Source of the DNA: Salinicoccus kekensis
GTDB lineage: Bacteria > Bacillota > Bacilli > Staphylococcales > Salinicoccaceae
NCBI RefSeq assembly: GCF_900220995.1
Contig: NZ_OBQF01000007.1
Coordinates: 85,215 to 149,214, forward strand
DNA: 64,000 nucleotides
Direction of reading: 5' to 3'
This document shows positions 1 to 8,540 of this stretch, piece by piece. The first letter of the stretch is position 1; every line of letters begins with the position of its first letter. Under the pieces are notes generated by a model, which was not told where the DNA came from, searched no databases, and saw nothing but the letters and a program-made list of their open reading frames with translations. Both the position numbers and the translations under genes were made by a program.

Positions 1-1004
1 CCGTAGTTCCTGCCGAGCGTTCCCTCCTCGGTTTCCGGGTCGTACTGCTCGCCGATATCGGAAACGCGCAGCAGTTTATAGTTGTTGAATACATAACTGT
101 TCAGGACGACGATGTCCGCCGGCTGGATGAATTCCTCGCCGCTCAGCGTATCGATGTAGCGCACGCCGCTGACCAGGCTGTCGTCATCCTCATCCGTCAG
201 CACTTCCACGACGTTCGCCTGCGTCCTGATATCGAAGTTCCCCGTCTCGAGCGCCGTCGGGATGACGGTCGTCTCCGGTGATGACTTCGCATCGTACTCA
301 CATGCGAACCTTTCGCAGAATGCACAGTACTGGCACGGCTGCAGCGTCTGCCCGTCCGGGTTCGTGTACTGCTGGGTCATGTTCGCGGACGGCATCATGT
401 GGGCATGCAGCCCCATGCCGTTCGCCGCGTCCTTGAAGAGCTTGAGCATCGGTGTCTCGATCATCGGCGGCGTCGGGAACGGTTCCGACCGGCTCCCGCC
501 GAGCGGATTTTCCTCGCCTGCAAGGCCGATCGTCAAATCGAATTGGGTGAAGTATGGCTCCAGTTCATCGTATGTAATGCCCCAGTCCTGCCATCTGTAC
601 CCTTTGTCATCCCCAAGCTTGTCCTCCCCGTAACGCTCCTCCGTCAGTGAACGGATTTCAAAATCGTACGGCAGGAAACGCCACGTCTGCCCGTTCCAGT
701 GCGTCCCCGCCCCGCCGACGTTCTCACCGAGCAGGAAGGAACCCATGCGCCGCATCGGCAGCGCCCGTTCATCCCGCGTGTTCCTGAAAGTGATCGTCTC
801 CTTCGAAGTGTCCTGCATCAGTTCATATCTGATCGCATACCTGTACTCATCATGCACATGCTGGTAATCTTCCGTGCCGCGGTTCTTCCCGCGCTCCAGG
901 CCGACGACCGACAGGCCCGCCTTTGCCGCTTCCGCAGCGACGATGCCGCCGGTCCAGCCGACCCCGACTGTCACGACATCCACTTTATCCAATGTTTCTG
1001 CCAT
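1..1004 (-). CDS. Gluconate 2-dehydrogenase flavoprotein (GMC family), 3' end missing
   Basis: The gene reads leftwards from an ATG at 1004 and is still open at the left edge, so about 334 N-terminal residues are visible. The N-terminus has a dinucleotide-binding motif (VGVGWTGGIVAAEAAKAG) followed by an acidic residue at the end of the second strand, as in GMC-family FAD enzymes. Further in, LGENVGGAGTHWNGQTWRF matches the FAD-contacting loop of bacterial membrane-bound sugar and polyol dehydrogenases. Near residues 235-250 a cysteine cluster (CQYCAFCERFAC) is typical of the gluconate/2-ketogluconate dehydrogenase branch. The next gene upstream encodes the Tat-exported small subunit, which supports the assignment. 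The complex oxidises gluconate or a related sugar acid at the outer membrane face and passes electrons to the respiratory chain; the actual substrate is inferred. Confidence 0.88.
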   Translation of the reverse strand, partial: MAETLDKVDVVTVGVGWTGGIVAAEAAKAGLSVVGLERGKNRGTEDYQHVHDEYRYAIRYELMQDTSKETITFRNTRDERALPMRRMGSFLLGENVGGAGTHWNGQTWRFLPYDFEIRSLTEERYGEDKLGDDKGYRWQDWGITYDELEPYFTQFDLTIGLAGEENPLGGSRSEPFPTPPMIETPMLKLFKDAANGMGLHAHMMPSANMTQQYTNPDGQTLQPCQYCAFCERFACEYDAKSSPETTVIPTALETGNFDIRTQANVVEVLTDEDDDSLVSGVRYIDTLSGEEFIQPADIVVLNSYVFNNYKLLRVSDIGEQYDPETEEGTLGRNY

Positions 1005-1021
1005 AATTTTCTCCCCCGTCC

Positions 1022-1792
1022 TTAATGTCCTTCAGCGACCGACTGCGGATCTATTTCATGGAACTCCCCGTCGTCGATCTGTTCGATGTATGCCATCTGG
1101 TGGCCCGGGAAGTTCTTCATCTTCCAGCCTTCCATGCCGCGGTTGCCACGGTAGATCGGGTCGGAATAAACCCCCTCGAGCGTCGCGGTCCTGAGCAGCC
1201 CGAAAAATTCCGGCGCCGTCGCTGTATGGGCCGGCACCCCCATGTCCACTTCCCCTTCCTGGAAAAGCGTGAGGATCTCGTCCATCTGTTCCGGCTCGAG
1301 TGCCCTGAAGTCCGCATCATGCTCCTCGTTTGCCACCTCATTCAGCTTCAGTATGCCGAGCGTGAAATATTCGCGCCGGTTCAGCCTCGACTGGTACCCC
1401 TGTGTCGCAGATCCTTCATAGAAAGGACCCTGCATATATTCCTTTGTGTTGCTGCCGTAGTCGCCCGCAAGCTGGCCGTCCAGGAAATATGCCGCACCGA
1501 GTGCCGCAGCCCCCGGTCCGAGGTCATCCTCCGGGAATATGCGCTCCATCGCCGCTTCGATCGTCTCCCTGTCGGAGTGCTTCGTGAAGAAAAGGTAGCC
1601 GGTGTGGTGGTTATCACCGCCCGATGCCTCCTCACCGTGTTCAGCCGTCTCCGGTTCGGTGGCCGGCGGACTCTGGTCGAAGTTGTAGCCGATGAACCCG
1701 CCGAGCAGCGATCCGCCGAGTATGCCGCCCGTCGCAACGCCCGTCGTCTTCAGAAAATCACGCCTGGAAAAACGTTTCTCATCCTTGCTCAT
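1022..1792 (-). CDS. Gluconate 2-dehydrogenase subunit 3 family protein, Tat-exported
   Basis: A 256-residue protein. Its N-terminus carries a twin-arginine signal (FSRRDFLKTTG) followed by a glycine-rich hydrophobic segment, so it is probably exported folded. After a charged linker (residues about 40-60) comes the gluconate 2-dehydrogenase subunit 3 domain (phrases such as FTKHSDRETIEAAMERIFPED and YFLDGQLAGDYG). In characterised systems this small subunit is needed for export and assembly of the flavoprotein, which here starts 17 bases downstream, so the two are co-transcribed. No cytochrome subunit is visible; it may lie outside the window, or electrons may go directly to menaquinone. The ATG at 1792 is followed directly by the Tat motif, which supports the start. 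Confidence 0.9.
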   Translation of the reverse strand: MSKDEKRFSRRDFLKTTGVATGGILGGSLLGGFIGYNFDQSPPATEPETAEHGEEASGGDNHHTGYLFFTKHSDRETIEAAMERIFPEDDLGPGAAALGAAYFLDGQLAGDYGSNTKEYMQGPFYEGSATQGYQSRLNRREYFTLGILKLNEVANEEHDADFRALEPEQMDEILTLFQEGEVDMGVPAHTATAPEFFGLLRTATLEGVYSDPIYRGNRGMEGWKMKNFPGHQMAYIEQIDDGEFHEIDPQSVAEGH

Positions 1793-1894
1793 TTAACCCA
1801 CTCCCCTGCATGTTTTACTATTCTGATAAATATAACTTTATTGTACACCATCTGCATATATTTAAAAGTGAAAATCGAAAGAATATTACTAATT

Positions 1895-2629
1895 TTATAG
1901 TAAATTTCCCCAAAGCGGCGTTTTCCTGAAAGCGCTGCCCGTTTTCCGCCGTCCCACTGCCATGAAACGGACTGCTTTTTTGTATCTCATCCTCACCCAC
2001 CAGTAACCGTCTGCGGCATACAGCCGGTCGAAGTCGACCTCTGACCCCGCAGGCAATACGCCCGCACGCCCCGCCTGCAGATTCGGGAAGGTGCGCATGT
2101 TGATCCGCCGGTCCGTAACAAACTTTCCCTTTTCAGGCCATACATCATGGAGCACCAGTTTCAACGGATCGATGCCCGTGCAGACGAAATTCCGCTCGCC
2201 GCGGATGAAGCCGTAGTTCTGGAACTGGATATGCAGGTGCGAGTTCATATGGACGCCCTGGTTGTTCGTATTGGACTGATGCCCGACCGTCTGGCCGGCC
2301 CTCACCTTCTGGCCGACCCTGACGGGTAAGTTCCGTGCCAGATGACCGTATATCACCTGGATGCCGAGCTCTTTATTCGCAACGACCACGGTGCCGCCGA
2401 AGTTGCCGTATGCTTTCGTGCCTGCTGAAACGACGCCGTCGCACACCGAGGGGACGGGCGCCAGATGACGTTTCGACAAATCATAGGCGCGGTGGTAGCC
2501 GCCGCAGTAGCTGTCATAGTTGTGGCCGTTCACGGTGTAATCACGCTTCCCCCAGATTTTCGACGCATATTTCGTCGGATCGGACGTGACCCTGAAACCT
2601 TTTGATACGAGATAGTCGATCGGATTCAT
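1895..2629 (-). CDS. M23-family endopeptidase with C-terminal SH3b-like domain (lysin-like)
   Basis: A 244-residue protein. Residues about 45-165 are an M23 (LytM/lysostaphin type) metallopeptidase: the zinc ligands are visible as HRAYD (H-x3-D), and HLHIQF supplies the H-x-H pair. Residues about 172-240 resemble the bacterial SH3 cell-wall-binding domain of staphylococcal phage lysins (INMRTFPNLQAGRAGVLPAG, then YWWVRMRY). No signal peptide or membrane segment is visible, so export would need a holin or another route, which points to a phage-lysin origin. No other phage genes flank it. The start has a good ribosome site (AAAGGGGAG). It could be a domesticated endolysin or a bacteriocin-like cell-wall hydrolase; target specificity cannot be read from the sequence. 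Confidence 0.8.
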   Translation of the reverse strand: MNPIDYLVSKGFRVTSDPTKYASKIWGKRDYTVNGHNYDSYCGGYHRAYDLSKRHLAPVPSVCDGVVSAGTKAYGNFGGTVVVANKELGIQVIYGHLARNLPVRVGQKVRAGQTVGHQSNTNNQGVHMNSHLHIQFQNYGFIRGERNFVCTGIDPLKLVLHDVWPEKGKFVTDRRINMRTFPNLQAGRAGVLPAGSEVDFDRLYAADGYWWVRMRYKKAVRFMAVGRRKTGSAFRKTPLWGNLL

Positions 2630-2686
2630 ATAATCTCCCCTTTAAAAGTCATATTCCATATATCGTAGAAAATGTGAATAAAGTTA

Positions 2687-2738
2687 TTGACCATAGTGGT
2701 CAACATGGGGTAATATGTAATTGACCATACCGGTCAAT
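2687..2738 (+). promoter_or_regulatory. Promoter and two palindromic operators of the TetR-ABC operon
   Basis: Two near-identical dyads lie 34 bp apart: TTGACCATAGTGGTCAA at 2687-2703 and TTGACCATACCGGTCAA at 2721-2737, sharing TTGACC/GGTCAA arms. The first arm also serves as a -35 box (TTGACC, 2687-2692), with a -10 TAATAT at 2711-2716 and an 18-bp spacer. The second dyad covers the probable transcription start and abuts the ribosome site (AAGGAGGT). Occupancy of both would block the promoter. The adjacent TetR-family gene is the obvious ligand, so autorepression is inferred. Confidence 0.82.
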
Positions 2739-2752
2739 GAAGGAGGTCCAAT

Positions 2753-3370
2753 ATGAAGGAAGCGTTTAGGAAACTGGATCCCGCAAGGCAGGCGGAGATT
2801 TTGAATGCCGCGCTGAATGAGTTCGCGAACTACGGCTACAAGGATGCCTCGACCAACAGGATCGTGAAGGATGCCGGGATGTCGAAGGGGATGCTGTACT
2901 ACTATTTCGAGAATAAGGAAGATGTTTATTACACGTGCACGGAATATACGCTGAAGAAAGTGCAGGAGGAGCTGCTCGACTGGGATCTGCCGCGTCAGGG
3001 GTTCATCGAGCGCTCGGCGGCGATTGCGGAGCGGAAGCATGCATATTATGAGAAGCATCCGGAAATTTCGATGTTCTTATCGCACGTCTATCTTGAGGAC
3101 ACCGTGCCGGAAAAGTACCGCGAGCTGCAGCAGAAGCTCGTCACTGAAGGCTACAAGGCGGCCTATGCAGACATCGACTACAGCTACTTCAGGGATGACA
3201 TCGGCCATGAGACGTTGATGAAGCTCATCATGTGGACGTTCGACGGCTATTCGAAGTACATCGAGGACGATTCGACACGAGCTGCCGGTGATTTCAATAA
3301 ATACTTCGAGGAGTTCGAAATCTATCTTGATGCGATGAAGAAACTCTATTACAAGGAGGAATATCAATGA
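2753..3370 (+). CDS. TetR family transcriptional regulator of the adjacent ABC exporter
   Basis: A 205-residue protein with an N-terminal TetR helix-turn-helix at about residues 10-55 (ILNAALNEFANYGYKDAS, then AGMSKGMLYYYFENKEDVY, the classic recognition-helix sequence). The remainder is the variable ligand-binding and dimerisation domain, and the inducer is unknown. It starts 12 bases after a strong AAGGAGGT site. Its stop overlaps the start of the ABC ATPase gene, so the three genes form one operon. Two matching palindromes lie upstream. By analogy with other TetR-exporter operons it probably represses its own operon until a toxic compound or membrane stress signal binds. Confidence 0.93.
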   Translation: MKEAFRKLDPARQAEILNAALNEFANYGYKDASTNRIVKDAGMSKGMLYYYFENKEDVYYTCTEYTLKKVQEELLDWDLPRQGFIERSAAIAERKHAYYEKHPEISMFLSHVYLEDTVPEKYRELQQKLVTEGYKAAYADIDYSYFRDDIGHETLMKLIMWTFDGYSKYIEDDSTRAAGDFNKYFEEFEIYLDAMKKLYYKEEYQ

Positions 3371-4248
3371 GCATACTGACACTGGAGAACGTCTCCAAAC
3401 ATTTCGGGAAGGTCCGGGCGGCGGAGAACGTGTCCATCGACATCCGGGAAGGCGAAGTCTTCGGCTTCATCGGGCCGAACGGTGCAGGCAAGTCGACGAC
3501 GATACGGATGATCATCGGCGCCTTGAAGGAGACGTCGGGGACGATCTATTTCAAGGGCGGGGACATAAAGAAAAGCAGGCGCTACATCGAAAACATCAGC
3601 TATGTACCGGGGGATGTCAACCTGTGGCCGAACCTCACCGGGATGGAAGTGATCAACTTCTTCATGAAGATGCGCGGGTTCAAGGATGTTGAAATGCGCG
3701 ACCGGCTCATCGAAAAGTTCCGGCTCGATGCCCGCAAAAAGTGCAAGACATATTCGAAGGGGAACCGTCAGAAGGTCGCGCTGATCAGCGCGCTGCTGTC
3801 GGATGCGGACCTGTTGATATTCGATGAACCGACGACCGGGCTCGATCCGCTGATGGAGCGCGTGTTCCACCAGGAGATCCTTGCCGCACGCGATGCCGGC
3901 AAGAGCGTGCTGCTGTCGAGCCATATACTGTCAGAAGTCGAGAAGCTCGCGGACAGGATCGCCATCATACGCGAAGGAAAGATCATAGAGACCGGGAAGC
4001 TCGCAGACCTCAGCCATATTACACGGATCGAATATATACTGTCTTCGGAGGACGACCTCTCCTTCCTTGAAGGGAAGAACTATGCCCATGATTTCAGGTC
4101 CGAGGGGAAAAACACCCATCTGATGGTCGACAACGACAAGGTCGCGGACTTCATGTCGGACATAAGTGCGTGCAGGATCACCTACCTCGTCACCGAGCCA
4201 CCCAAACTTGAAGACATATTCATGCGCTACTATGAGGATAAATCATGA
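3367..4248 (+). CDS. ABC exporter ATP-binding subunit
   Basis: A 293-residue ABC ATPase of the ABC-2 exporter type. Walker A is GPNGAGKST (about residues 38-46), the signature is YSKGNRQK, Walker B is LLIFDEPTTGLDPL, and the switch histidine is in SSHILSEVEK. The last 80 residues form the small C-terminal extension common in drug and antibiotic exporter ATPases. The start overlaps the TetR stop by 4 bases and the stop overlaps the permease start by 4, which indicates translational coupling. Together with the permease it should form an efflux pump. The cargo is unknown. Confidence 0.93.
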   Translation: MSILTLENVSKHFGKVRAAENVSIDIREGEVFGFIGPNGAGKSTTIRMIIGALKETSGTIYFKGGDIKKSRRYIENISYVPGDVNLWPNLTGMEVINFFMKMRGFKDVEMRDRLIEKFRLDARKKCKTYSKGNRQKVALISALLSDADLLIFDEPTTGLDPLMERVFHQEILAARDAGKSVLLSSHILSEVEKLADRIAIIREGKIIETGKLADLSHITRIEYILSSEDDLSFLEGKNYAHDFRSEGKNTHLMVDNDKVADFMSDISACRITYLVTEPPKLEDIFMRYYEDKS

Positions 4249-5819
4249 GCCACTTCAAACTTCTGGCAAAGCAGGTCCGCTTCAGGGTGATCATGTGGCT
4301 CATCATCCTGTGCGGCATGTCTGTGGGCTTTGCCCCGGTCTTCGACGGCCTGTACTCAACAGAGGAGGAACTGCGCTCGATCGAAGCGACGCTTGACAAC
4401 CCGGCGATGGTCGCACTCATCGGCCCGCTCCCGGATGCAGCGTATACGACCGCCGTTTCATTCAGCCATCAGATGCTGCTCTTCATGGCGCTTCTCCACG
4501 GGATCTTCGGCATACTGATCGCGAATTCCGTCGGCAGGAAGGCAGAGGATGACGGACTCACCGAATACCTCATCAGCGGCGGCGTCAGCAAGCGGACGCT
4601 CTACGCCAACCAGGTGATGCTCGGGGTGCTGATCAACCTGATTGCTTTTGTCATCAACTATGCAGGGCTCTCCCTCCTCGGCCTGGAGTCGTTCAATAAT
4701 GAGGGGAACCTGCTCTACAGTGCGGGGCTTGCGCTGTTCGGCATGCTGTTCTATATGCTCACACTGTTCTTCGGCGCGATCCTTTCATCTGCCGACCTGA
4801 CGTTCGGGATCTCGCTTTCGATACTTGTCATCATGTTCCTGTACCGTGCGGTCACGGATGTCGCCGATATGGCTTACTCCGTCATCTCGCCGTACAACTG
4901 GCTGACGCGGATGTATCCGTATGCCGAGAATGATTTCACATGGCTGCTTCCGTTCCTGCTGGTCGCCGTCTTCGCAGCGGCCGGATGGTTTTTATTCTCC
5001 CGGAGGGACCTCGGCGGCGCATACCTGAAAGGGCGCGGCGACAGGCGGACGCGGAACATCGGCTCGTATCCGGGGCTTGCGCTCCGCAACATGCGGACGA
5101 TGATCATTTCGTGGCTCGCCGGCATGTTCGTGATCGGGCTGACGTACGGTTCGATTTTCGGGGATCTCGAGGAGATGATTTCCGGGAATGAAATGCTCTC
5201 GGCGGCCGTCGAAGCGGGCGCCATCGATGATCCGGTGATGTTCTTCGTCAATATGATACTGATCATCACGACGGTGATCACGGCGATTCCGGCCGTGATG
5301 ATCATCGGCAGGGTGCTGCGCGAGGAGAATTCGGCCCGGCTTGAAGTGGTAGATTCCGGGACGCTTGAAAGCAGGTTTTCGCGTACACGGGTGCTCGTCA
5401 CGCACTGGATGATCAGTCTCGCCGTCGCGCTCCTCGGCATGGTCTTGACGACGCTCGGCATGCATCTTGCGAGCATGAATGTGGATGATATCGGCGTGAC
5501 GCTCGGTGATTATATGCTTGCGAGCCTGAACTACTTCACCGCCGTTGCAGCGGCCGTCGGCATCGGCGTCCTCTTACTCGGGCTGTCGAACGGATTGTTC
5601 AAGGTGATCTGGCTCTATGTCGGCTATATGTTCTTTGTGGCATACCTCGGGAACCTGGTCGAGCTGCCGGAGATACTCCATATGGCAACACCGTTCCATT
5701 ACTTGGAGAATGTGCCGGTCAATGAGATGGACTGGGTTTCTGCGGGCGGTGTCTTCATCGCTGCGGTGCTTTTATTTGCCGCAGGGCTGTTTCTTTACAG
5801 GAAGCGTGACCTCGGCTGA
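4245..5819 (+). CDS. ABC exporter permease, large two-halved type
   Basis: A 524-residue polytopic membrane protein with about twelve hydrophobic segments arranged as two similar halves. The first half begins with VIMWLIILCGMSVGFAP, and the second begins near residue 280 with MIISWLAGMFVIGLTYGSIF. This duplicated arrangement is typical of permeases annotated as exporters of polyketide antibiotics or tetronasin-type ionophores. It is translationally coupled to the ATPase and is the last gene of the operon, followed 12 bases later by a strong terminator. Transport of a toxic amphiphile out of the membrane is inferred from family and TetR context. Confidence 0.87.
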   Translation: MSHFKLLAKQVRFRVIMWLIILCGMSVGFAPVFDGLYSTEEELRSIEATLDNPAMVALIGPLPDAAYTTAVSFSHQMLLFMALLHGIFGILIANSVGRKAEDDGLTEYLISGGVSKRTLYANQVMLGVLINLIAFVINYAGLSLLGLESFNNEGNLLYSAGLALFGMLFYMLTLFFGAILSSADLTFGISLSILVIMFLYRAVTDVADMAYSVISPYNWLTRMYPYAENDFTWLLPFLLVAVFAAAGWFLFSRRDLGGAYLKGRGDRRTRNIGSYPGLALRNMRTMIISWLAGMFVIGLTYGSIFGDLEEMISGNEMLSAAVEAGAIDDPVMFFVNMILIITTVITAIPAVMIIGRVLREENSARLEVVDSGTLESRFSRTRVLVTHWMISLAVALLGMVLTTLGMHLASMNVDDIGVTLGDYMLASLNYFTAVAAAVGIGVLLLGLSNGLFKVIWLYVGYMFFVAYLGNLVELPEILHMATPFHYLENVPVNEMDWVSAGGVFIAAVLLFAAGLFLYRKRDLG

Positions 5820-5831
5820 TTTTGAACATGA

Positions 5832-5868
5832 AAAACCCGGACCGCTGTTGCGGCCCGGGTTCTTTTTT
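5832..5868. terminator. Bidirectional terminator between exporter operon and AI-2E gene
   Basis: The hairpin AACCCGG...CCGGGTT is followed by a T run on the plus strand and preceded by an A run, so it can stop both convergent transcription units. This is the only convergent junction in the window without a tandem dyad array. Confidence 0.88.
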
Positions 5869-5870
5869 CG

Positions 5871-6980
5871 TCAGTCATGCTTTTTCAAATGCGGCTGGAC
5901 GTCCGTCAAGAGTGTGTTCTGGAGCGTCTTGCGGTAGCGCCAGATGTTCTGGATGCTTGTCTTGATCACGGCGTATGTCGGGATCGCGACGAGCATTCCG
6001 ATGAAGCCCGCGATGTTCCCCGCAGCGAGCACCACGACGATTACGGTGAGCGGGTGCAGTTTGAGTGACTGCCCCATGACGTTCGGTGTGATCAGGTTGC
6101 TTTCGATCTGCTGGGCGATCAATGTGATGATTGCAACCCAGACGAACATGATCGGGCTCTGGATCAGGGCGAGTATCCCTGCCGGTGCGAATGCAAGCCA
6201 CGGTCCAATGAACGGTATGACGTTCAGGAAGAGTGCGAGCATCCCGAGGAGCAGTGCATACTCGAGGCCGATGATCGTATAACCGATGTAGAGTATGACA
6301 CCGAGTATGAAGCTGACCAGCACCTGCCCCTGTATGAATGAACGGAGCGTGCGGTCGACATCGTACAACCACTCGGTCAGGAACTGCTTCACAGCGCCTG
6401 AGAATGGCGACACCATCGCCGGGACGAATTTCTCATGATCTTTCAGCATGAAGAAATAAAAGAACGGCACAAGGACCAGTGTCAGTATCACGCTGACCGT
6501 ACTCGTCAGGATGGAGATGGCGTTGCTTGCGATGTTGCTGACGATTTCACCACTCTGGTCGAGCAGATCCTGGGTGAACCCTTCAACATCCACCTCGAAC
6601 GGCAGTTCCTCCCTCTGGGATGATAGGAATGCGAGTATGTTCTGGAACTCACGCTGCAGTGCCGGCATGCGCTGGACCAGGGTCTGGATCTGATCGGAAA
6701 TGACCGGGACGATGACCATCACGAGTATATTGATCACGATCAGGACGACCAGGAATACCGCCAGGATCGCCGTCAGCCTGTTGGCTTTCCTCTTTTCCAA
6801 AAAGCTCTGGATCGGCTGTGTGATGTAGTACAGCAGCCCGCCAAGCAATACAGGGATGAAGATCGTTGCAATAATTGTGAACAGCGGCTCGAACACCACC
6901 TGCACCTGAATGACCAGCATTATGATCAACAGTGTGATGATGATTGCCGCGCCTGACTGAAACCATGCTTTATTCGCCAT
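5871..6980 (-). CDS. AI-2E family transporter (PF01594-type membrane protein)
   Basis: A 369-residue polytopic membrane protein. It has paired hydrophobic segments at the N-terminus, a soluble stretch at about residues 110-150, and a C-terminal block of helices. Family hallmarks include IPVLLGGLLYYITQPIQSFL and the conserved block FIGPWLAFAPAGILALIQSP with LITPNVMGQSLKLHPLTVIV. Members include the E. coli AI-2 exporter TqsA and Na+/H+ antiporters of halophiles, so substrate should not be assumed from the name; in a salt-adapted organism cation antiport is an alternative. An ATG at 6980 sits 8 bases after AAGGAG and is preferred to a GTG six bases upstream. It is a single-gene unit. Confidence 0.88.
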   Translation of the reverse strand: MANKAWFQSGAAIIITLLIIMLVIQVQVVFEPLFTIIATIFIPVLLGGLLYYITQPIQSFLEKRKANRLTAILAVFLVVLIVINILVMVIVPVISDQIQTLVQRMPALQREFQNILAFLSSQREELPFEVDVEGFTQDLLDQSGEIVSNIASNAISILTSTVSVILTLVLVPFFYFFMLKDHEKFVPAMVSPFSGAVKQFLTEWLYDVDRTLRSFIQGQVLVSFILGVILYIGYTIIGLEYALLLGMLALFLNVIPFIGPWLAFAPAGILALIQSPIMFVWVAIITLIAQQIESNLITPNVMGQSLKLHPLTVIVVVLAAGNIAGFIGMLVAIPTYAVIKTSIQNIWRYRKTLQNTLLTDVQPHLKKHD

Positions 6981-7159
6981 CTGCACTTCTCCTTAAACTA
7001 GTAAGTATTTTTATAAAGTGTATCATAAAATTTCGGTATTCAAAAAACATTTCCTCCCCTTTCCGTTTTGTTTAATGAAATAAAGGGGATAAACAATATT
7101 GTACCCCTATGTTCATCCGGGGTCGGAATTGTTACAATATTACATAAGGAGGGGTTAGC

Positions 7160-7885
7160 ATGGATATGACAGCAGGAAAGATCCACACCGCGGAAGTCGA
7201 ATCCGAGGTGTGCGGGGAAACGTTCGAAGTACAATATTATCTGCCGAAGAATTTCAGTGATCTGTACAGGTATAATGTGATCATCACATTCGATTCACAG
7301 GATTTCTTCAAGTACGGCCAGATCGAGCGGCTTTACCAGAAGCTGCGCGAAAATGAGGAGATCGACCGGTCGATCATCGTCGGGGTGCCCTATCCGGACG
7401 TCGAATGGCGGAACCATTATTTCAGTCCGAACGGGGAACATCATGAAAACATGGTGACCTTCGTCGGCCGTGAGCTGATCAAATGGATCGACAGCAATTT
7501 CAAGACTTTGGAGATGGCCAATTCGCGGGTGCTCATGGGGGAATCCCTCGCCGGCACATTCGCCTTCAGCGTGGCACTCCAGTATCCGACCACGTTCCCG
7601 AACGCGGTGGCATTCAGCCCGTTTGTGGATGATGACTTCATCGCACGCTTTGAAAACCAGCCGAATCTGATGCAGCTCAATCTCTATCATACCATCGGAC
7701 TTGAAGAGGATGATTTTGAGACCATCATGGGTGAACAGGCCGATTTCCTCACACCGAACCGGAAGTTGAATGAACTTCTTGAAACGGAGCCGCTTGAATA
7801 CGAATACCGTGAACTCGAGGGCGGCCATATATGGAAGACCTGGAAACCGGAGCTTGAGCAGGTGCTCAGGCATTACCTGGCCTAA
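7160..7885 (+). CDS. yjcH: Putative esterase, YjcH-like alpha/beta hydrolase
   Basis: A 241-residue protein of the enterochelin-esterase-like alpha/beta hydrolase superfamily. The nucleophile elbow is GESLAG (about residue 125), and a candidate catalytic histidine is in LEGGHIWKTW near the C-terminus. No signal peptide is seen, so it is cytoplasmic. In Bacillus and staphylococci this gene neighbours yjcG, as here, where the next gene starts 72 bases downstream. The start has an AAGGAGGGG site. A 10-bp palindrome (ACAATATTGT, 7093-7102) lies in the promoter region. Physiological substrate unknown. Confidence 0.85.
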   Translation: MDMTAGKIHTAEVESEVCGETFEVQYYLPKNFSDLYRYNVIITFDSQDFFKYGQIERLYQKLRENEEIDRSIIVGVPYPDVEWRNHYFSPNGEHHENMVTFVGRELIKWIDSNFKTLEMANSRVLMGESLAGTFAFSVALQYPTTFPNAVAFSPFVDDDFIARFENQPNLMQLNLYHTIGLEEDDFETIMGEQADFLTPNRKLNELLETEPLEYEYRELEGGHIWKTWKPELEQVLRHYLA

Positions 7886-7957
7886 CTTCTGTATGAAATT
7901 TTTGAACAATCTGATATAATCGAAATAACCGAAGAAATGACATTGGGAGGAATTACC

Positions 7958-8470
7958 ATGATATTTGGTGTAGCTTTATTTCCATCAAAGGAACTACAGG
8001 ACAAAGTGAACAGTTACAGAAAAAGATATGACCCGCATTATGCGCTCATCCCGCCGCATATTACGCTGAAGGAGAAATTCGAAGCGGATGAAAGCGAAAA
8101 GGAAGAGATCGTCAAATATTTGAAGCAGGTCGCAAAAGAACATCAGCCGACTGAAATAGAAATCAAAAAAGTTTCAAGCTTCGCACCAACTTCACCGGTG
8201 ATTTATTTCAAGGTCGAGCCGAACGAAACTTTGACTTCAATACATGATGCCCTGAACAGCGGCGACTTCTACGGCGAGAATAAACACTCCTTCGTCCCGC
8301 ATTTCACACTCGCACAGGGTACGACTTCGCAGGAGTTCGAGGACACATTCAGCCACTTGAGCATGGCCGGCATCCATCATAAGGAAACGGTGAACAAAAT
8401 CAGCCTCGCCTACCAGCTCGAAAACGGCATGTGGCAGGTTTCCGAGACATTCAGGCTCGGTGAAGGATAA
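7958..8470 (+). CDS. yjcG: YjcG family protein, 2'-5' RNA ligase/phosphodiesterase fold
   Basis: A 170-residue protein with the two H-x-T/S-x motifs of the 2H phosphoesterase superfamily: PPHITLKEKF (about residue 34) and PHFTLAQG (about residue 115), which form the catalytic pair in the bilobal fold. YjcG of Bacillus is the named family member; its natural substrate is not established to my knowledge. The ATG at 7958 sits 7 bases after GGGAGG and is preferred over an in-frame ATG 21 bases upstream that has no ribosome site. A hairpin terminator follows 16 bases after the stop. Confidence 0.9.
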   Translation: MIFGVALFPSKELQDKVNSYRKRYDPHYALIPPHITLKEKFEADESEKEEIVKYLKQVAKEHQPTEIEIKKVSSFAPTSPVIYFKVEPNETLTSIHDALNSGDFYGENKHSFVPHFTLAQGTTSQEFEDTFSHLSMAGIHHKETVNKISLAYQLENGMWQVSETFRLGEG

Positions 8471-8486
8471 ATAGCGATCAGTTACG

Positions 8487-8516
8487 CCCGCAATCATGAA
8501 GATTGTGGGTTTTTTG
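8487..8516 (+). terminator. Terminator of yjcH-yjcG
   Basis: Stem CCCGCAATC/GATTGTGGG with a short loop, followed by TTTTTT. It lies immediately before repeat array A. Confidence 0.88.
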
Positions 8517-8540
8517 CTTTTTGTGGGGGTGCGGGGGTTT

